Shown: one piece after another, positions 55,111-63,575 of the stretch | How the letters are laid out: each line of letters opens with the position of its first letter | Numbering within the stretch: position 1 is the stretch's first letter | NCBI RefSeq assembly: GCF_024703995.1 | Contig: NZ_JAMXQV010000007.1 | Span: 310,001-374,000, forward strand | Reading direction: 5' to 3' | DNA: 64,000 bases | Origin: Amycolatopsis iheyensis | Lineage (GTDB): Bacteria; Actinomycetota; Actinomycetes; Mycobacteriales; Pseudonocardiaceae | Made by a program: the position numbers and the translations under genes | Notes under the pieces: generated by a model | What the model was told of the DNA's origin: nothing | Databases searched by the model: none | What the model saw: the letters and a program-made list of their open reading frames with translations, nothing else

Positions 55111-55773
55111 TTATGTCCCGGGTACGTCGTCCGACCGGGTTTCGGGGGTCAGTCGCAGGCCGGGGTGCTCCGGCGGCAACGCCCGGTAGAGCACCCAGCC
55201 GCTCACGGCCACGGTCAGCGCGACCAGCGGCCAGGACAGCACGGTGCGGGCCACGCCGAGGGCGAGCACCTGGCCGGACCACCACAGCAGGCCGTAGACG
55301 ACCACCCGCAGCGTGTACTGGCCGAACACCCACACCCAGCTGGCTCGCGAGTAGGCCTTGAGCAGCACGGGGTCGCGCCGCCAGCGCGTCTTCTGGCCGA
55401 GCACCAGGCCGACGACGACGCCGAGCAGCGGCCAGCGGATCACGATGCTCGCCGCCCACAGCAGGGCGCTGGCCACATTGGACATCAGCTGCAGCAGGAA
55501 GAAGTCCTGGGCGCGGCCGGTGTGCAGGGCGATCAGCGCGGCCGCGACGACGGCGGCGAGGCTGACGACCAGCGCCCGCACCTTCCCGCCGCGCGCGATC
55601 CGGTAGATCCCGAGCCCGACCGCGACCGCGACGGCGGCGCCGGCGCCCCAGGCGATGGACTGGCCGGCCGCGAGCCAGCCGACGACGAAGCCGACGGGCG
55701 GGATGCTGGCGTCGAGCGCGCCCCGGCGGCCACCGAGGATCTGCGCGAGCGACTCACGGGGTTCTCCGGACAC
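55111..55773 (-). CDS. DUF3159 membrane protein
   Basis: A 220-residue integral membrane protein with about six helices: LDASIPPVGFVVGWLAAG, GAAVAVAVGLGIYRI, KVRALVVSLAAVVAAALIALHTGRAQDFFLLQLMSN, RWPLLGVVVGLVLGQKTRWRRDPVLLKAYSRASWVWVFGQYTLRVVVY and LVALTVAVSGWVLY. This matches the actinobacterial DUF3159 family, which has no known function. The start is GTG 55773 with CAGGCT six bases upstream, so it could be leaderless. Confidence 0.83.
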   Translation of the reverse strand: MSGEPRESLAQILGGRRGALDASIPPVGFVVGWLAAGQSIAWGAGAAVAVAVGLGIYRIARGGKVRALVVSLAAVVAAALIALHTGRAQDFFLLQLMSNVASALLWAASIVIRWPLLGVVVGLVLGQKTRWRRDPVLLKAYSRASWVWVFGQYTLRVVVYGLLWWSGQVLALGVARTVLSWPLVALTVAVSGWVLYRALPPEHPGLRLTPETRSDDVPGT

Positions 55774-56042
55774 GTGTCCAGCCTGCCGGATCGCGCGCGG
55801 GACGCGTCGACCAGGGAGATCTTCGCCACATCGGGCGCCGGGTTTCCCGCCGAGTGTGCTGTTTCACGGCATGCGGAGGGTGAAGACCGCGTAATACAGA
55901 GGCGGAGAAGGCCGACAAGATAAGACACTGTTACCGCGGGCTGAACCCCGGGTGGCGGTGGGGGAGCACGCTCGATCGTTAGTTGGGGTGTACAACTACA
56001 TGTCGGGGTGTGTCGGTCGCAGGATGGGGAAGGGGACCCAAC

Positions 56043-56864
56043 GTGTACGGATTCGACAGCTATGTGGCGATCGGTGACAGCTTCACCGAGGGGCTCAACG
56101 ACGAACTGCCGGACGGCTCCTTCCGGGGCTGGGCCGACCGGCTGGCGGAGATCCTGGCGGCCGGGCGGCCCGACTTCCGGTACGCGAACCTGTCGCTGCG
56201 CGGCAAGATGCTCGCCGAGATCATGGACGAGCAGCTCCCGATCGCGCTGGAGCTGAAGCCGGACCTGGTCACGCTCTGTGCGGGCGGCAACGACATCATC
56301 GTGCCGGGCGCGGACGTGGACGCGGTGGCGGAGCGGTTCGAAGAGGGCGTGGCGAAGCTGCGCGAGGCGGGCATCCCGGTGCTGATCTTCAACGGCCCGG
56401 ACACGAAGGTCCTTTCGGTGATGTCGGTGCTGCGCGGCAAGGTGGCGATCTACAACACGCACCTGTGGGCGATCGCGGAGCGCCACGGAGCCCGCATGGT
56501 GGACCTGTGGGCGATGAACCCCCTCCACGACCGCCGAGCCTGGAGCGACGACCGGCTGCACTTCTCCCCGGAGGCCCACCGCAGGATCGCGCTGAAGTCG
56601 GCGGAGGTCCTCGGCATCCCCATCGAGGGAGACTGGCGCGAGCCGTGGCCGGCGGAGGCGGCACCGTCGAGGTGGATCGACTCCCGGCGGTCGGACCTGA
56701 CGTGGACGAAGGTGCACCTGCTGCCGTGGATCCGCCGCCAGCTGCGCGGCGAGTCGATGGGTGACGGGTTGTCCCCGAAGCGGCCGCAGCTGTCGCCGTT
56801 GGTGCCCTTGGCGCCGCTGGACGTGCTCGAGGTGCCGGACAGCGCCCAGCAGCAGGCCAGCTGA
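56043..56864 (+). CDS. SGNH/GDSL hydrolase
   Basis: A 273-residue hydrolase with all four SGNH blocks: IGDSFTEG (Ser), LSLRGKM (Gly), CAGGNDII (Asn) and DDRLHFSPEAH (Asp-His). It probably removes acyl groups from a lipid or sugar ester. No signal peptide is visible, so it is likely cytoplasmic. GTG 56043 is chosen because GGGGA precedes it and the catalytic block follows at once. A terminator hairpin follows. Confidence 0.9.
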   Translation: MYGFDSYVAIGDSFTEGLNDELPDGSFRGWADRLAEILAAGRPDFRYANLSLRGKMLAEIMDEQLPIALELKPDLVTLCAGGNDIIVPGADVDAVAERFEEGVAKLREAGIPVLIFNGPDTKVLSVMSVLRGKVAIYNTHLWAIAERHGARMVDLWAMNPLHDRRAWSDDRLHFSPEAHRRIALKSAEVLGIPIEGDWREPWPAEAAPSRWIDSRRSDLTWTKVHLLPWIRRQLRGESMGDGLSPKRPQLSPLVPLAPLDVLEVPDSAQQQAS

Positions 56865-56882
56865 GGTTCCACGGGTCCCCTT

Positions 56883-56916
56883 GAAGGCCACCATCCGCGA
56901 TCGGGTGGTGGCCTTC
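56883..56916 (+). terminator. terminator after the SGNH hydrolase gene
   Basis: GAAGGCCACCA (56883-56893) pairs perfectly with TGGTGGCCTTC (56906-56916) across a 12-base loop, 19 bases after the stop. Confidence 0.75.
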
Positions 56917-57031
56917 GCACGTTCAGTGCCCAAGCGATCACCCCACCGCCAGTTGTCCACATGTCGACTCGCCTGGGGACAACTTGTGGACCACCACCCT
57001 TCCCCGGCTCGCCAACCCGCTCCACCCGGCT

Positions 57032-57037
57032 TACAGT
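57032..57037 (+). promoter_or_regulatory. -10 element TACAGT of the OmpA-like gene
   Basis: TACAGT ends six bases before the ATG at 57044, again suggesting a leaderless message. Confidence 0.45.
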
Positions 57038-57043
57038 CCCCTT

Positions 57044-57778
57044 ATGTCCGGTGGGCGTCGCTGGATCCTGGTGATCCCGATCGCGGTGCTGGTCACCGCC
57101 CTGCTCGCCGGGGTCGTGACCTGGGCGCAGGCCGGGAACATCCGGCAGGACCTCACCACCCGCACGCAGGCCGCGCTGGCCGCCGCCGGGATCGGCAAGG
57201 GCTCCGTCCGCTTCGACGGCCGTGACGCCACCCTCAGCGGCTTCGCACCCGATCAGGCCCTCAAAGCCCTCGACGTCGTCCAAAAAGTGGACGGTGTCCG
57301 GGCCGCCCAGGTCGAAGGCGATGTCACGCCGGCGCCGCCGAGCGGCACCACCACGACCAAGCCGCCCGAAAGCACCAGCCCGCCGCCGCCCACCACCACC
57401 GCCACCGCGCCGCCGCCGCCCACCGACAAGGCCGGCGTGCAGGCCGAGATCGACCGGATCCTCGACGAGACGCCGATCGCCTTCGAGCCGGACACCGCCC
57501 GGCTCACGCCCGATGGCGAGCAGGCCGCGCGGGCCGTCGCGATCGCCCTCGCCAAGTCGCCGGACACCTTCCGGTACCGCGTCACCGGGCACGCCGCCCG
57601 CGGGTCCGGCAGTGCCGGCGGTGCGCTGAAACTGTCCCGGGACCGCGCCCGGGCCGTCACGCGGATCCTCACGGCCAACGGGCTGACGACCAAGCGCGTG
57701 ACCTACCGGGGCCTGGGCGACACCCGGCCCGCCGGCGGCGGCGAAGAGGACCGGCGCGTCGAAATCACCGTCGTCTGA
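57044..57778 (+). CDS. ArfA-like membrane protein with BON-like and OmpA domains
   Basis: A 244-residue protein. An N-terminal membrane helix (WILVIPIAVLVTALLAGVVTW) is followed by a BON-like segment (LAAAGIGKGSVRFDGRDATLSGF...ALDVVQKVDGVRAAQVEGDV), a Thr/Pro linker, and a C-terminal OmpA-type peptidoglycan-binding domain (FEPDTARLTPDGEQAARAVAIAL, VTGHAARG, LSRDRARAVTRILTANGL, YRGLGDTRP). The order matches M. tuberculosis ArfA, which supports ammonia export and acid tolerance. An ArfB-like gene follows. Confidence 0.85.
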   Translation: MSGGRRWILVIPIAVLVTALLAGVVTWAQAGNIRQDLTTRTQAALAAAGIGKGSVRFDGRDATLSGFAPDQALKALDVVQKVDGVRAAQVEGDVTPAPPSGTTTTKPPESTSPPPPTTTATAPPPPTDKAGVQAEIDRILDETPIAFEPDTARLTPDGEQAARAVAIALAKSPDTFRYRVTGHAARGSGSAGGALKLSRDRARAVTRILTANGLTTKRVTYRGLGDTRPAGGGEEDRRVEITVV

Positions 57779-57795
57779 AGGGGTGAGCGAAGCAG

Positions 57796-58185
57796 ATGCT
57801 GTGGTTGTTCGGGGAGATCTGGCTGTGGCTGGTCATCGCCTTCGCTCTCGGCGCGCTCACCTCGTGGCTCGTCCTGCGCGCCACCCAGCGCCCCAAGGCC
57901 GAACCGCACCCGGTGTACGAACCGGAACCGGAGCCGGCGCCCGAGCCGGCCGAGCAGACCCAGTTCATCCCCGCCGCCTGGGTCCACCCCGAGCCGGACC
58001 ACCCCGTCGAACGCCACTTCCCCGACGACGAACACGAACCCGAGGGGCACCGCGAAGGACACCTGCCGCTGCCGCCGCAGCGCGGGCCGCAAGCCGAGGA
58101 CTGGCCCACCGAGGAAGAACCCGCGTGGCCCGAAGCCGAGGACGCCACCCCGCAGTGGCCGCACCAGCCTGGGCGCGGTGGCTGA
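57796..58185 (+). CDS. ArfB-like small membrane protein
   Basis: A 129-residue protein: one membrane helix (WLFGEIWLWLVIAFALGALTSWLVL) and a long acidic Pro/Glu-rich tail (YEPEPEPAPEPAEQTQF). Together with the position 17 bp after the ArfA-like gene this fits ArfB. An ArfC homologue does not follow, at least none I can recognise. Confidence 0.72.
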   Translation: MLWLFGEIWLWLVIAFALGALTSWLVLRATQRPKAEPHPVYEPEPEPAPEPAEQTQFIPAAWVHPEPDHPVERHFPDDEHEPEGHREGHLPLPPQRGPQAEDWPTEEEPAWPEAEDATPQWPHQPGRGG

Positions 58186-58241
58186 CACCCATCCTGGTAA
58201 GTTCGGCTACGCACTGTGAGCGAAGCCGAGAAGGGGGTGGC

Positions 58242-58718
58242 GTGGCGCTCCCCCATTGGACACCGCAGCAGGTCCTCCCCCCGGGCCGCCACGCGTGCGA
58301 CCTCGCCGACGTCTACGAACGCCTGGTCTTCGACGCCCCGCACCAGAACGAGCGCGAGATCCTCTTCAGCGCGCTCAACAGCTACCTCGGCGTCGCCCGG
58401 CGGATCATGCCGTCGGGCCGCGCCTGGATCGGCGGCGAGCTGATCACGCGCACCGCGCACCCGCCCCGCGGCCTGGACGTCGTCCTCGTCCCGGACGAGT
58501 GGGGCGCGCTCAAGCGGCTCGACGACGCCGGCCGCTCGGCGCTCTACGGCCTGCTGACGCTGCGCGGCGTGATCGTCGGGCAGCCCGCGATGTACCTCGA
58601 CCAGGTCCAGCCGGTCGGGGGCATGCTCGACGGCTTCCTGTGCCGTCCCGGCGACGAAGACGTCTGGGCCGAGGTCTGGGCCGAAGGCGGCAGGGGCTAC
58701 CCGGAGATGATCTGGTGA
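58242..58718 (+). CDS. DUF6932-like protein
   Basis: A 158-residue protein. WTPQQVLPPGRHACDLADVYERLVFDAPHQNEREILFSALNSYLGVARRIMPSGRAWIGGELITR follows the pattern LPPG.H.....v...f....R..l...l......G....wi.GSf.t seen in DUF6932, a family that looks like a shortened nucleotidyltransferase fold. The usual GS is replaced by GGE. It starts at GTG 58242 after AAGGGGG. Its stop overlaps the next gene's start (GTGA), so the two act together. Confidence 0.7.
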   Translation: MALPHWTPQQVLPPGRHACDLADVYERLVFDAPHQNEREILFSALNSYLGVARRIMPSGRAWIGGELITRTAHPPRGLDVVLVPDEWGALKRLDDAGRSALYGLLTLRGVIVGQPAMYLDQVQPVGGMLDGFLCRPGDEDVWAEVWAEGGRGYPEMIW

Positions 58719-59599
58719 GGAACGAGTTCCGGCGCATCGCCGACGAGATCCCCGGCGGCACGTGGCTCGACGACCTCGCGCGCGCGTCGGCCATGGCGGC
58801 GAACGCCAAGTTCGAGCGGACGTCCCGCTCGCCGCTGCTGCACGTCTCGGTGATCGGCGAGCAGATCATCGACGCGTACACGTTCTCGGACATCAGCCGC
58901 GCGCTGCAGGACGCGACGGCCAAGATCGGGCACATCATCCGGAACCCTTCCGGCGAGGTCACCCAGGTCCAGCAGGCCGACCGCGACAAGGCCCCGCTGA
59001 TCCAGCGCGGCCAGGCGGGCAACGCGATCTTCTTCGGCTTCCCCGAGCTCGACGTCACCGACGACGCGCTGATCGTCGACGGCATCGAGACGCTGTCCGA
59101 GCGCGCGGTCAAGGAGCTGTGCGACTTCCTGCCGGCGAACGGCTCGGACGACGGCGCGCTCGACGCCGTGCTGCTGCAGCGCGACACGGTCCGCAACGCC
59201 GTCAGCGACATCGTCAACGCCGTCGCGAAGAACGCCGGCATCGGGATGGCGCTGACCCCGACCGCGGGCGAGCAGGTCACCCGCAGCATGACCACCGAGC
59301 AGGCCCGGATCCTCCAGGGCAGCCTCCGGGAGTCCCGCGAGGCGGTCGGCTACGAGACGGTCCGCGGGCGGCTCGACGGCGTCCGCACCCGCCGCCGGAT
59401 CTTCTACCTCGACCGCGAGTCGGGCGGGACCATCCAGGGCGCGGTGGCGCCGGACCTGCTCGACGAGATCAAGGAGAACCTCGACCGCCCGGTGACCGCC
59501 CGGTTGCGCGTCGTGCGCACGACGACGATCGACGGCCGCCGTGGCCGGCCGGTGTTCGAGCTCCTCGAAATCACCCCCGAAGTGAGCCTTTTCGACTGA
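58715..59599 (+). CDS. unknown protein coupled to the DUF6932-like gene
   Basis: A 294-residue soluble protein of no family I know. VRNEFRRIADEIPGGTWLDDLARASAMAANAKFERTSRSPLLHVSVIGEQIIDAYTFSDISRALQDATAKIGHIIRNP is the first part. The second half has HISDIVNAVAKNAGIGMALTP-type helices and a strand-rich end (RIFYLDRESGGTIQGAVAPDLLDEIKENLDRPVTARLRVVRTTTIDGRRGRPVFELLEI). That end resembles a small beta barrel. Tight coupling with the DUF6932-like gene suggests a two-protein module. Confidence 0.65.
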   Translation: MRNEFRRIADEIPGGTWLDDLARASAMAANAKFERTSRSPLLHVSVIGEQIIDAYTFSDISRALQDATAKIGHIIRNPSGEVTQVQQADRDKAPLIQRGQAGNAIFFGFPELDVTDDALIVDGIETLSERAVKELCDFLPANGSDDGALDAVLLQRDTVRNAVSDIVNAVAKNAGIGMALTPTAGEQVTRSMTTEQARILQGSLRESREAVGYETVRGRLDGVRTRRRIFYLDRESGGTIQGAVAPDLLDEIKENLDRPVTARLRVVRTTTIDGRRGRPVFELLEITPEVSLFD

Positions 59600-59849
59600 A
59601 AAGTCCAGCTTGCGACTTTGGTCTTGAACACCGGAACCGACGCTCGTCGTGGGCCGTCCGCCCGCGAAAACAGTGGGACCCCCGATATTCTCCGCATTGA
59701 TCACATGGCCACACCCTGCGCGTGATGTCAGGAAATACCGATACCTCGCGCAAAATGGTGGGACAATGACTTTTTCCAGAATGTAACAATTTCGCTCGTG
59801 GGCACTCTTATGGGTTAACGTCGTCGCACTCCCACCCGAAGGGGTCCGC
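59600..59849. other. intergenic, comparatively AT-rich region
   Basis: These 250 bases are clearly less GC-rich than the surroundings (for example CAATGACTTTTTCCAGAATG). Two GTGGGAC words (59671-59677, 59758-59764) occur. It is presumably the promoter region of the MmpS-like gene; I see no gene or clear hairpin. Confidence 0.5.
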
Positions 59850-60518
59850 ATGATGACCGACCCGCAGTACCCGCCGACCACCGCCGCGCGCCACGGCAGG
59901 CCCGCACCACCGGTGACGGCTACGGAGCGGCGTCAAGCCAACGCGAAACCCGGCCGGAACCTCCTCGCGATCGCCGGCCTGGTGCTCGGCGTGGCCGGGC
60001 TGGGTGTCACGTTCGTCCCGGACTACGGGTACATCGCCTGGCCGCTGGCCGGGATCGGGCTGGTCCTGGCGATCGTCGGGCTGGTCCAGGTCAAGAAGGG
60101 CACGGTGGGCGGCCGCGGGCTGGCGATCACGGCCACCGCGGTCTCGGTCGTGGCCCTGCTCTCGGCGGCCGGGATGCTGCTGTACTCGACCTTCCTGGGC
60201 GCCGGCGAAGCCGGGCTGCACATGCCATCGGTGGCCGGCGACAAGCACGCCGTGTCGTTCGAGGTGACCTCCGCGGGCGGCGCGACCGTGCGCTACGGGA
60301 GCCTGTCGGACCAGCGGACGGAAAACGCGCCCGCCAGCACCGACGCGTGGGAAGGCAAAGCGTCCTACAACAATGGCTCGTACTTGTTGACGCTGACCGC
60401 GGACACCCGCAATTCGGGCGTGGACAACCTGATCAGCTGCGCGATTCTCGTCGACGGGAAGAAGGTCGCGGAAAACAGCGGCACGACGATCGCGCTCTGC
60501 ACGGCGAACGTGAACTGA
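59850..60518 (+). CDS. membrane protein with DUF4190-like helices and MmpS-like domain
   Basis: A 222-residue protein. After a Pro-rich head come helices NLLAIAGLVLGVAGLGVTFV, YIAWPLAGIGLVLAIVGLVQV and GLAITATAVSVVALLSAAGMLLYSTF, the DUF4190 pattern. The external end (HAVSFEVTSAGGATVRYGSLSDQ to NLISCAILVDGKKVAENSGTTIALCTANVN) resembles the MmpS fold with its Cys pair. MmpS proteins help MmpL transporters; none is adjacent here. Confidence 0.7.
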   Translation: MMTDPQYPPTTAARHGRPAPPVTATERRQANAKPGRNLLAIAGLVLGVAGLGVTFVPDYGYIAWPLAGIGLVLAIVGLVQVKKGTVGGRGLAITATAVSVVALLSAAGMLLYSTFLGAGEAGLHMPSVAGDKHAVSFEVTSAGGATVRYGSLSDQRTENAPASTDAWEGKASYNNGSYLLTLTADTRNSGVDNLISCAILVDGKKVAENSGTTIALCTANVN

Positions 60519-60532
60519 GCCGAGCCTGGCGA

Positions 60533-60564
60533 CCGGCCGGCCTACCCCCATCTCGGCCGGCCGG
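60533..60564 (+). terminator. terminator hairpin after the MmpS-like gene
   Basis: CCGGCCGGCC (60533-60542) pairs with GGCCGGCCGG (60555-60564) across a 12-base loop, 15 bases after the stop. A second stem, GAGCCGC/GCGGCTC, follows at 60573-60591. The rest of the gap to 60809 holds nothing clear. Confidence 0.6.
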
Positions 60565-60809
60565 GCCGCCACGAGCCGCTCCTGGCGGCTCCCGGCCCCG
60601 CCGCGGTTTCCCGCGCGGGGCCTGGCGCCGGCGTCTCAGCCTGCCCCTCCCCTAGGGCTCAGCCGGCACCGCCGAACCTACGCGGACGCCGGTCGGCGAC
60701 ACTAAGAATCCACTAAGGATCGACCGGTGACGCCGGGCCGTGACCCATTCGCAACCGGCATTCTCGCCACAAATCTCGATCACCGGCGAAGAGTTGTCGC
60801 GCGAAACGT

Positions 60810-63575
60810 TCACCGCAGTTCGGCGAGCTCGGTCCGGACCTCACCGACGAGCTTCGGGTGCACCCGTTCGTAAATGCGCACCGACAACGCCAGCTGCTCC
60901 CGTGCGCCGTCGAGATCGCCCTTCGCCCGCAGCACCCGGCCCAGCGTCAGCCGCAGGCCGCCCTCCCGGACGACGAACTCGCGGCTGATCGCGAGGTCGA
61001 TCGCCTCCCAGACGTGCCGCTCGGCCGCTTCGAGGTCGCCCGCGCGGCGGCTGAGCTCCGCCAGCTTGTCGAGGGACACGACGACCTGGTCGTCGTCGCC
61101 GAGCTCGCGGTCGATCCGCAGCGCGGCGCGCTGGTGCCCGATCGCGTCGGACAGCCGCCCGGCGCGCTTCTCCGCCTGCGCGCAGCTGCCGAGCGCCTGG
61201 CCGCGCAGCGTGTCGTCCGGGGCTTCCGCGACGGCCTTGGCCAGCCGCTCGACGGCCCGCTCGTGCTCGCCGAGCCGGCTCAGCGCGCGGCCGAGGTGCA
61301 GGTCGGCCGAGGTGACCAGGCGCGCGTCGGTGGACCCGGCCGACAGCTCCAGCGCCCGCTCGGCGTCGGCGAGGCCGGCCCCGGGCAGCTCGAAGGTCAG
61401 CGCGATCTCGCACCGCGAGAGCCGCAGCCAGCACTGCCCGGCGACGTCGCCGGCGGCTTCCGCGGCCGCGACGCCGAGGTCGGCCAGCCGCGGCCACTCG
61501 TCCGGCAGCGGGCAGGCGACGCGGTAGGTGTGCCCGAGCCGGGCCAGCGGCCAGACGTCGTCGTAGCGGCCCGCGGCGTACGCGGCGTCCACCACCGCCA
61601 GGAGGTTCGGCCACTCCGCCGCGAACCAGTCCTGCGCCTCGGCGAAGCCCGCCAGCGGCGGCATCGCCTCCTCGGCGAGCACGCCGGAGAAGTCGAGCGG
61701 GTCGGAGACCCGGCCCAGGCGGCGCCGCGCGCGGTCGGCGACCGCCTGGTAGTACCGGACCGTCCAGCCGAGTGCCTCGTCGCGCTCCTTCTCGCCGAGC
61801 TCCTGCTCCGCGAGCTCCCGCAGGTACAGCCAGACGAGGTCGTGCGGGACGAAGACGTCGCGCGCGGTCTCGGCGATGAGGTTGTGCGCGGCCAGCGCGC
61901 GCAGCCGCCGCCGGGCCTCGGTCACCGGGATCTGCGCGACCGCGGCCATCAGGTGCGGCCCGACCACCACCCCGGGCACCGCGCCCAGCTGCAGGAACGT
62001 CTCGGCGATCTCGCCGGGCAGGCCGCGGAAGGAGACGTCGAAGGCCGCGCGCACGCCGTCGTCGGCGCCGTCGACCTGCAGCCCGGCCAGCCTGGTCCGC
62101 TCGTTGCCCAGCTCGTCGACGAGCTCTTCCGCGGTCCGCTGCGCGCTCGCCGAGAGCCGGGCGCCGGCGATCCGGAGGGCGAGCGGGAGGTAGCCGCAGA
62201 GCCGCGCGAGCGCGGCGTTCAGGTCGGCCGGGCCGGCGAGCTCCTCGATGAGCCGGACGGCGTCCTCGGGCGCGAGCGTGCCGAGGACGCGCCGCTTGGC
62301 CGCGTTGGACACCGCGAGCCCGTCGAGGCGGGACCGGCTCGTCACCACGGTCATGGTCCGCGCGCTCGGCGGCAGCAGCGGGCGCACCTGCTCGGCGGTG
62401 CGGGCGTCGTCGAGCAGCACGAGCATCCGGCGCCCGGCGATCAGCGACCGGTAGAGCGCGACGCGTTCGTGGAGCAGCTCGGGGATCTTCGCGGTGTCGA
62501 CGCCGAGGCCGAGCAGGAACTGCGTGAGCAGCTCGGCCGGCTCCAGCGGCGGGTGATGCGGGTCGAAGCCGCGCAGCGACGCGAACAGGACGCCGTCCGG
62601 GAACCGCGTCGCGATCCGGTGCGCCCACCAGACGACCAGCGTGCTCTTGCCGACGCCGGCGGTGCCGGTGACCACCGCGATCGTGGTCTCGCCGGCCTCG
62701 GCGCGGGTCACGAGGCCGTCGAGCCAGGCCAGCTCGTCCGCGCGCCCGGCCAGGCTGGGCACCGCCGCGGGCAGCTGCGACACCGGCTCCCGCCGCGGAA
62801 CGGAGCTTTCACGTGAAAGCTCCGCCCCCGGGCTTTCCCGAGAGGGCTCCGGGAGGTCGTCGTTGAGGACGCGCTCGTGCAGCCAGCGCAGCTCGGTGCC
62901 CGGCTCGACGCCGAGGGTGCCCAGCGTGGCGCGGGAGACGGTCCGGTACAGCTCGAGCGCGTCCCCACGGCGCCCGGCGTGGTAGAGCGCCCGCATCAGC
63001 TGGCCCGCGGTCCGCTCGGCCAGCGGGTCGGCGCGCACGATCGGGCTGAGCTCGACGATCAGCTCGGCGTGCCGGCCCAGCTCGAGGTCGGCGTCGACGC
63101 GGGCGCCGTGCACGGCCAGGCGGAGGTCTTCGAGCTCGGGGGCGTCCAGCGAGTCGGGCGTCCCGCCCAGCGCCGGGCCCTGCCACAGCGCGAGCGCCTC
63201 GGCGAGCAACGCGGCGGCGGCCTCCGGGGTGGCGGCCGACGCGCGGTCGAGCAGGGTGCGCGCCCGGTGGACGTCGATCCGGTCGGGCTCGGCGGCCAGC
63301 CGGTAGCCGGGCGGGGTGGTGAGGATGCTGGGGCCGTCGATCTCACGCAGGATGCGCCGCAGGTGGGACACGTTGCCGTGGACGATGGTGCGTGCGGTCG
63401 CCGGCGGGTCGTGGCCCCACAGGGCGTCGATGATCTCGTCGAGCCCGACGACCTTGCCGGGCTTGAGCGCGAGGAGGGCGAGCAGGCCACGGACGCCGGG
63501 CCCGCCGATCGGGATGGCGACGTCGCCGTCGAAGAGCTGGACGGGCCCGAGCAGCTGCAACCGGGTTTCGGCCAT
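60810..63575 (-). CDS. AfsR/SARP-family transcriptional regulator, second copy
   Basis: A 921-residue regulator of the same type as the one at 10666: winged helix (TRLQLLGPVQLFDGDVAIPIGG...LRRILREIDGPSILTTPPGYRL), BTAD domain (HRARTLLDRASAA to LGVEPGTELRWLHERVL), a Ser/Arg/Glu linker, NB-ARC with P-loop GTAGVGKSTLVVWW and RMLVLLDDA, and C-terminal TPRs. ATG 63575 is preceded by GGAGGTG. The linker contains SRES twice, one of them encoded by a perfect 24-bp palindrome. No target gene is evident nearby. Confidence 0.88.
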   Translation of the reverse strand: MAETRLQLLGPVQLFDGDVAIPIGGPGVRGLLALLALKPGKVVGLDEIIDALWGHDPPATARTIVHGNVSHLRRILREIDGPSILTTPPGYRLAAEPDRIDVHRARTLLDRASAATPEAAAALLAEALALWQGPALGGTPDSLDAPELEDLRLAVHGARVDADLELGRHAELIVELSPIVRADPLAERTAGQLMRALYHAGRRGDALELYRTVSRATLGTLGVEPGTELRWLHERVLNDDLPEPSRESPGAELSRESSVPRREPVSQLPAAVPSLAGRADELAWLDGLVTRAEAGETTIAVVTGTAGVGKSTLVVWWAHRIATRFPDGVLFASLRGFDPHHPPLEPAELLTQFLLGLGVDTAKIPELLHERVALYRSLIAGRRMLVLLDDARTAEQVRPLLPPSARTMTVVTSRSRLDGLAVSNAAKRRVLGTLAPEDAVRLIEELAGPADLNAALARLCGYLPLALRIAGARLSASAQRTAEELVDELGNERTRLAGLQVDGADDGVRAAFDVSFRGLPGEIAETFLQLGAVPGVVVGPHLMAAVAQIPVTEARRRLRALAAHNLIAETARDVFVPHDLVWLYLRELAEQELGEKERDEALGWTVRYYQAVADRARRRLGRVSDPLDFSGVLAEEAMPPLAGFAEAQDWFAAEWPNLLAVVDAAYAAGRYDDVWPLARLGHTYRVACPLPDEWPRLADLGVAAAEAAGDVAGQCWLRLSRCEIALTFELPGAGLADAERALELSAGSTDARLVTSADLHLGRALSRLGEHERAVERLAKAVAEAPDDTLRGQALGSCAQAEKRAGRLSDAIGHQRAALRIDRELGDDDQVVVSLDKLAELSRRAGDLEAAERHVWEAIDLAISREFVVREGGLRLTLGRVLRAKGDLDGAREQLALSVRIYERVHPKLVGEVRTELAELR
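62801..62824. repeat. 24-bp perfect palindrome inside the SARP gene, core TTTCACGTGAAA
   Basis: Bases 62801-62824 are self-complementary throughout. The inner 14 bases CTTTCACGTGAAAG equal those of the palindrome at 514-537, while the outer five bases on each side differ but are still complementary. Confidence 0.85.

Noticed and set aside
60700..60721. Tandem CACTAAGAATC/CACTAAGGATC with 11-bp period, like SARP target repeats
   Set aside because: It lies downstream of the SARP gene's stop with no gene start nearby to control; two copies are too little evidence.
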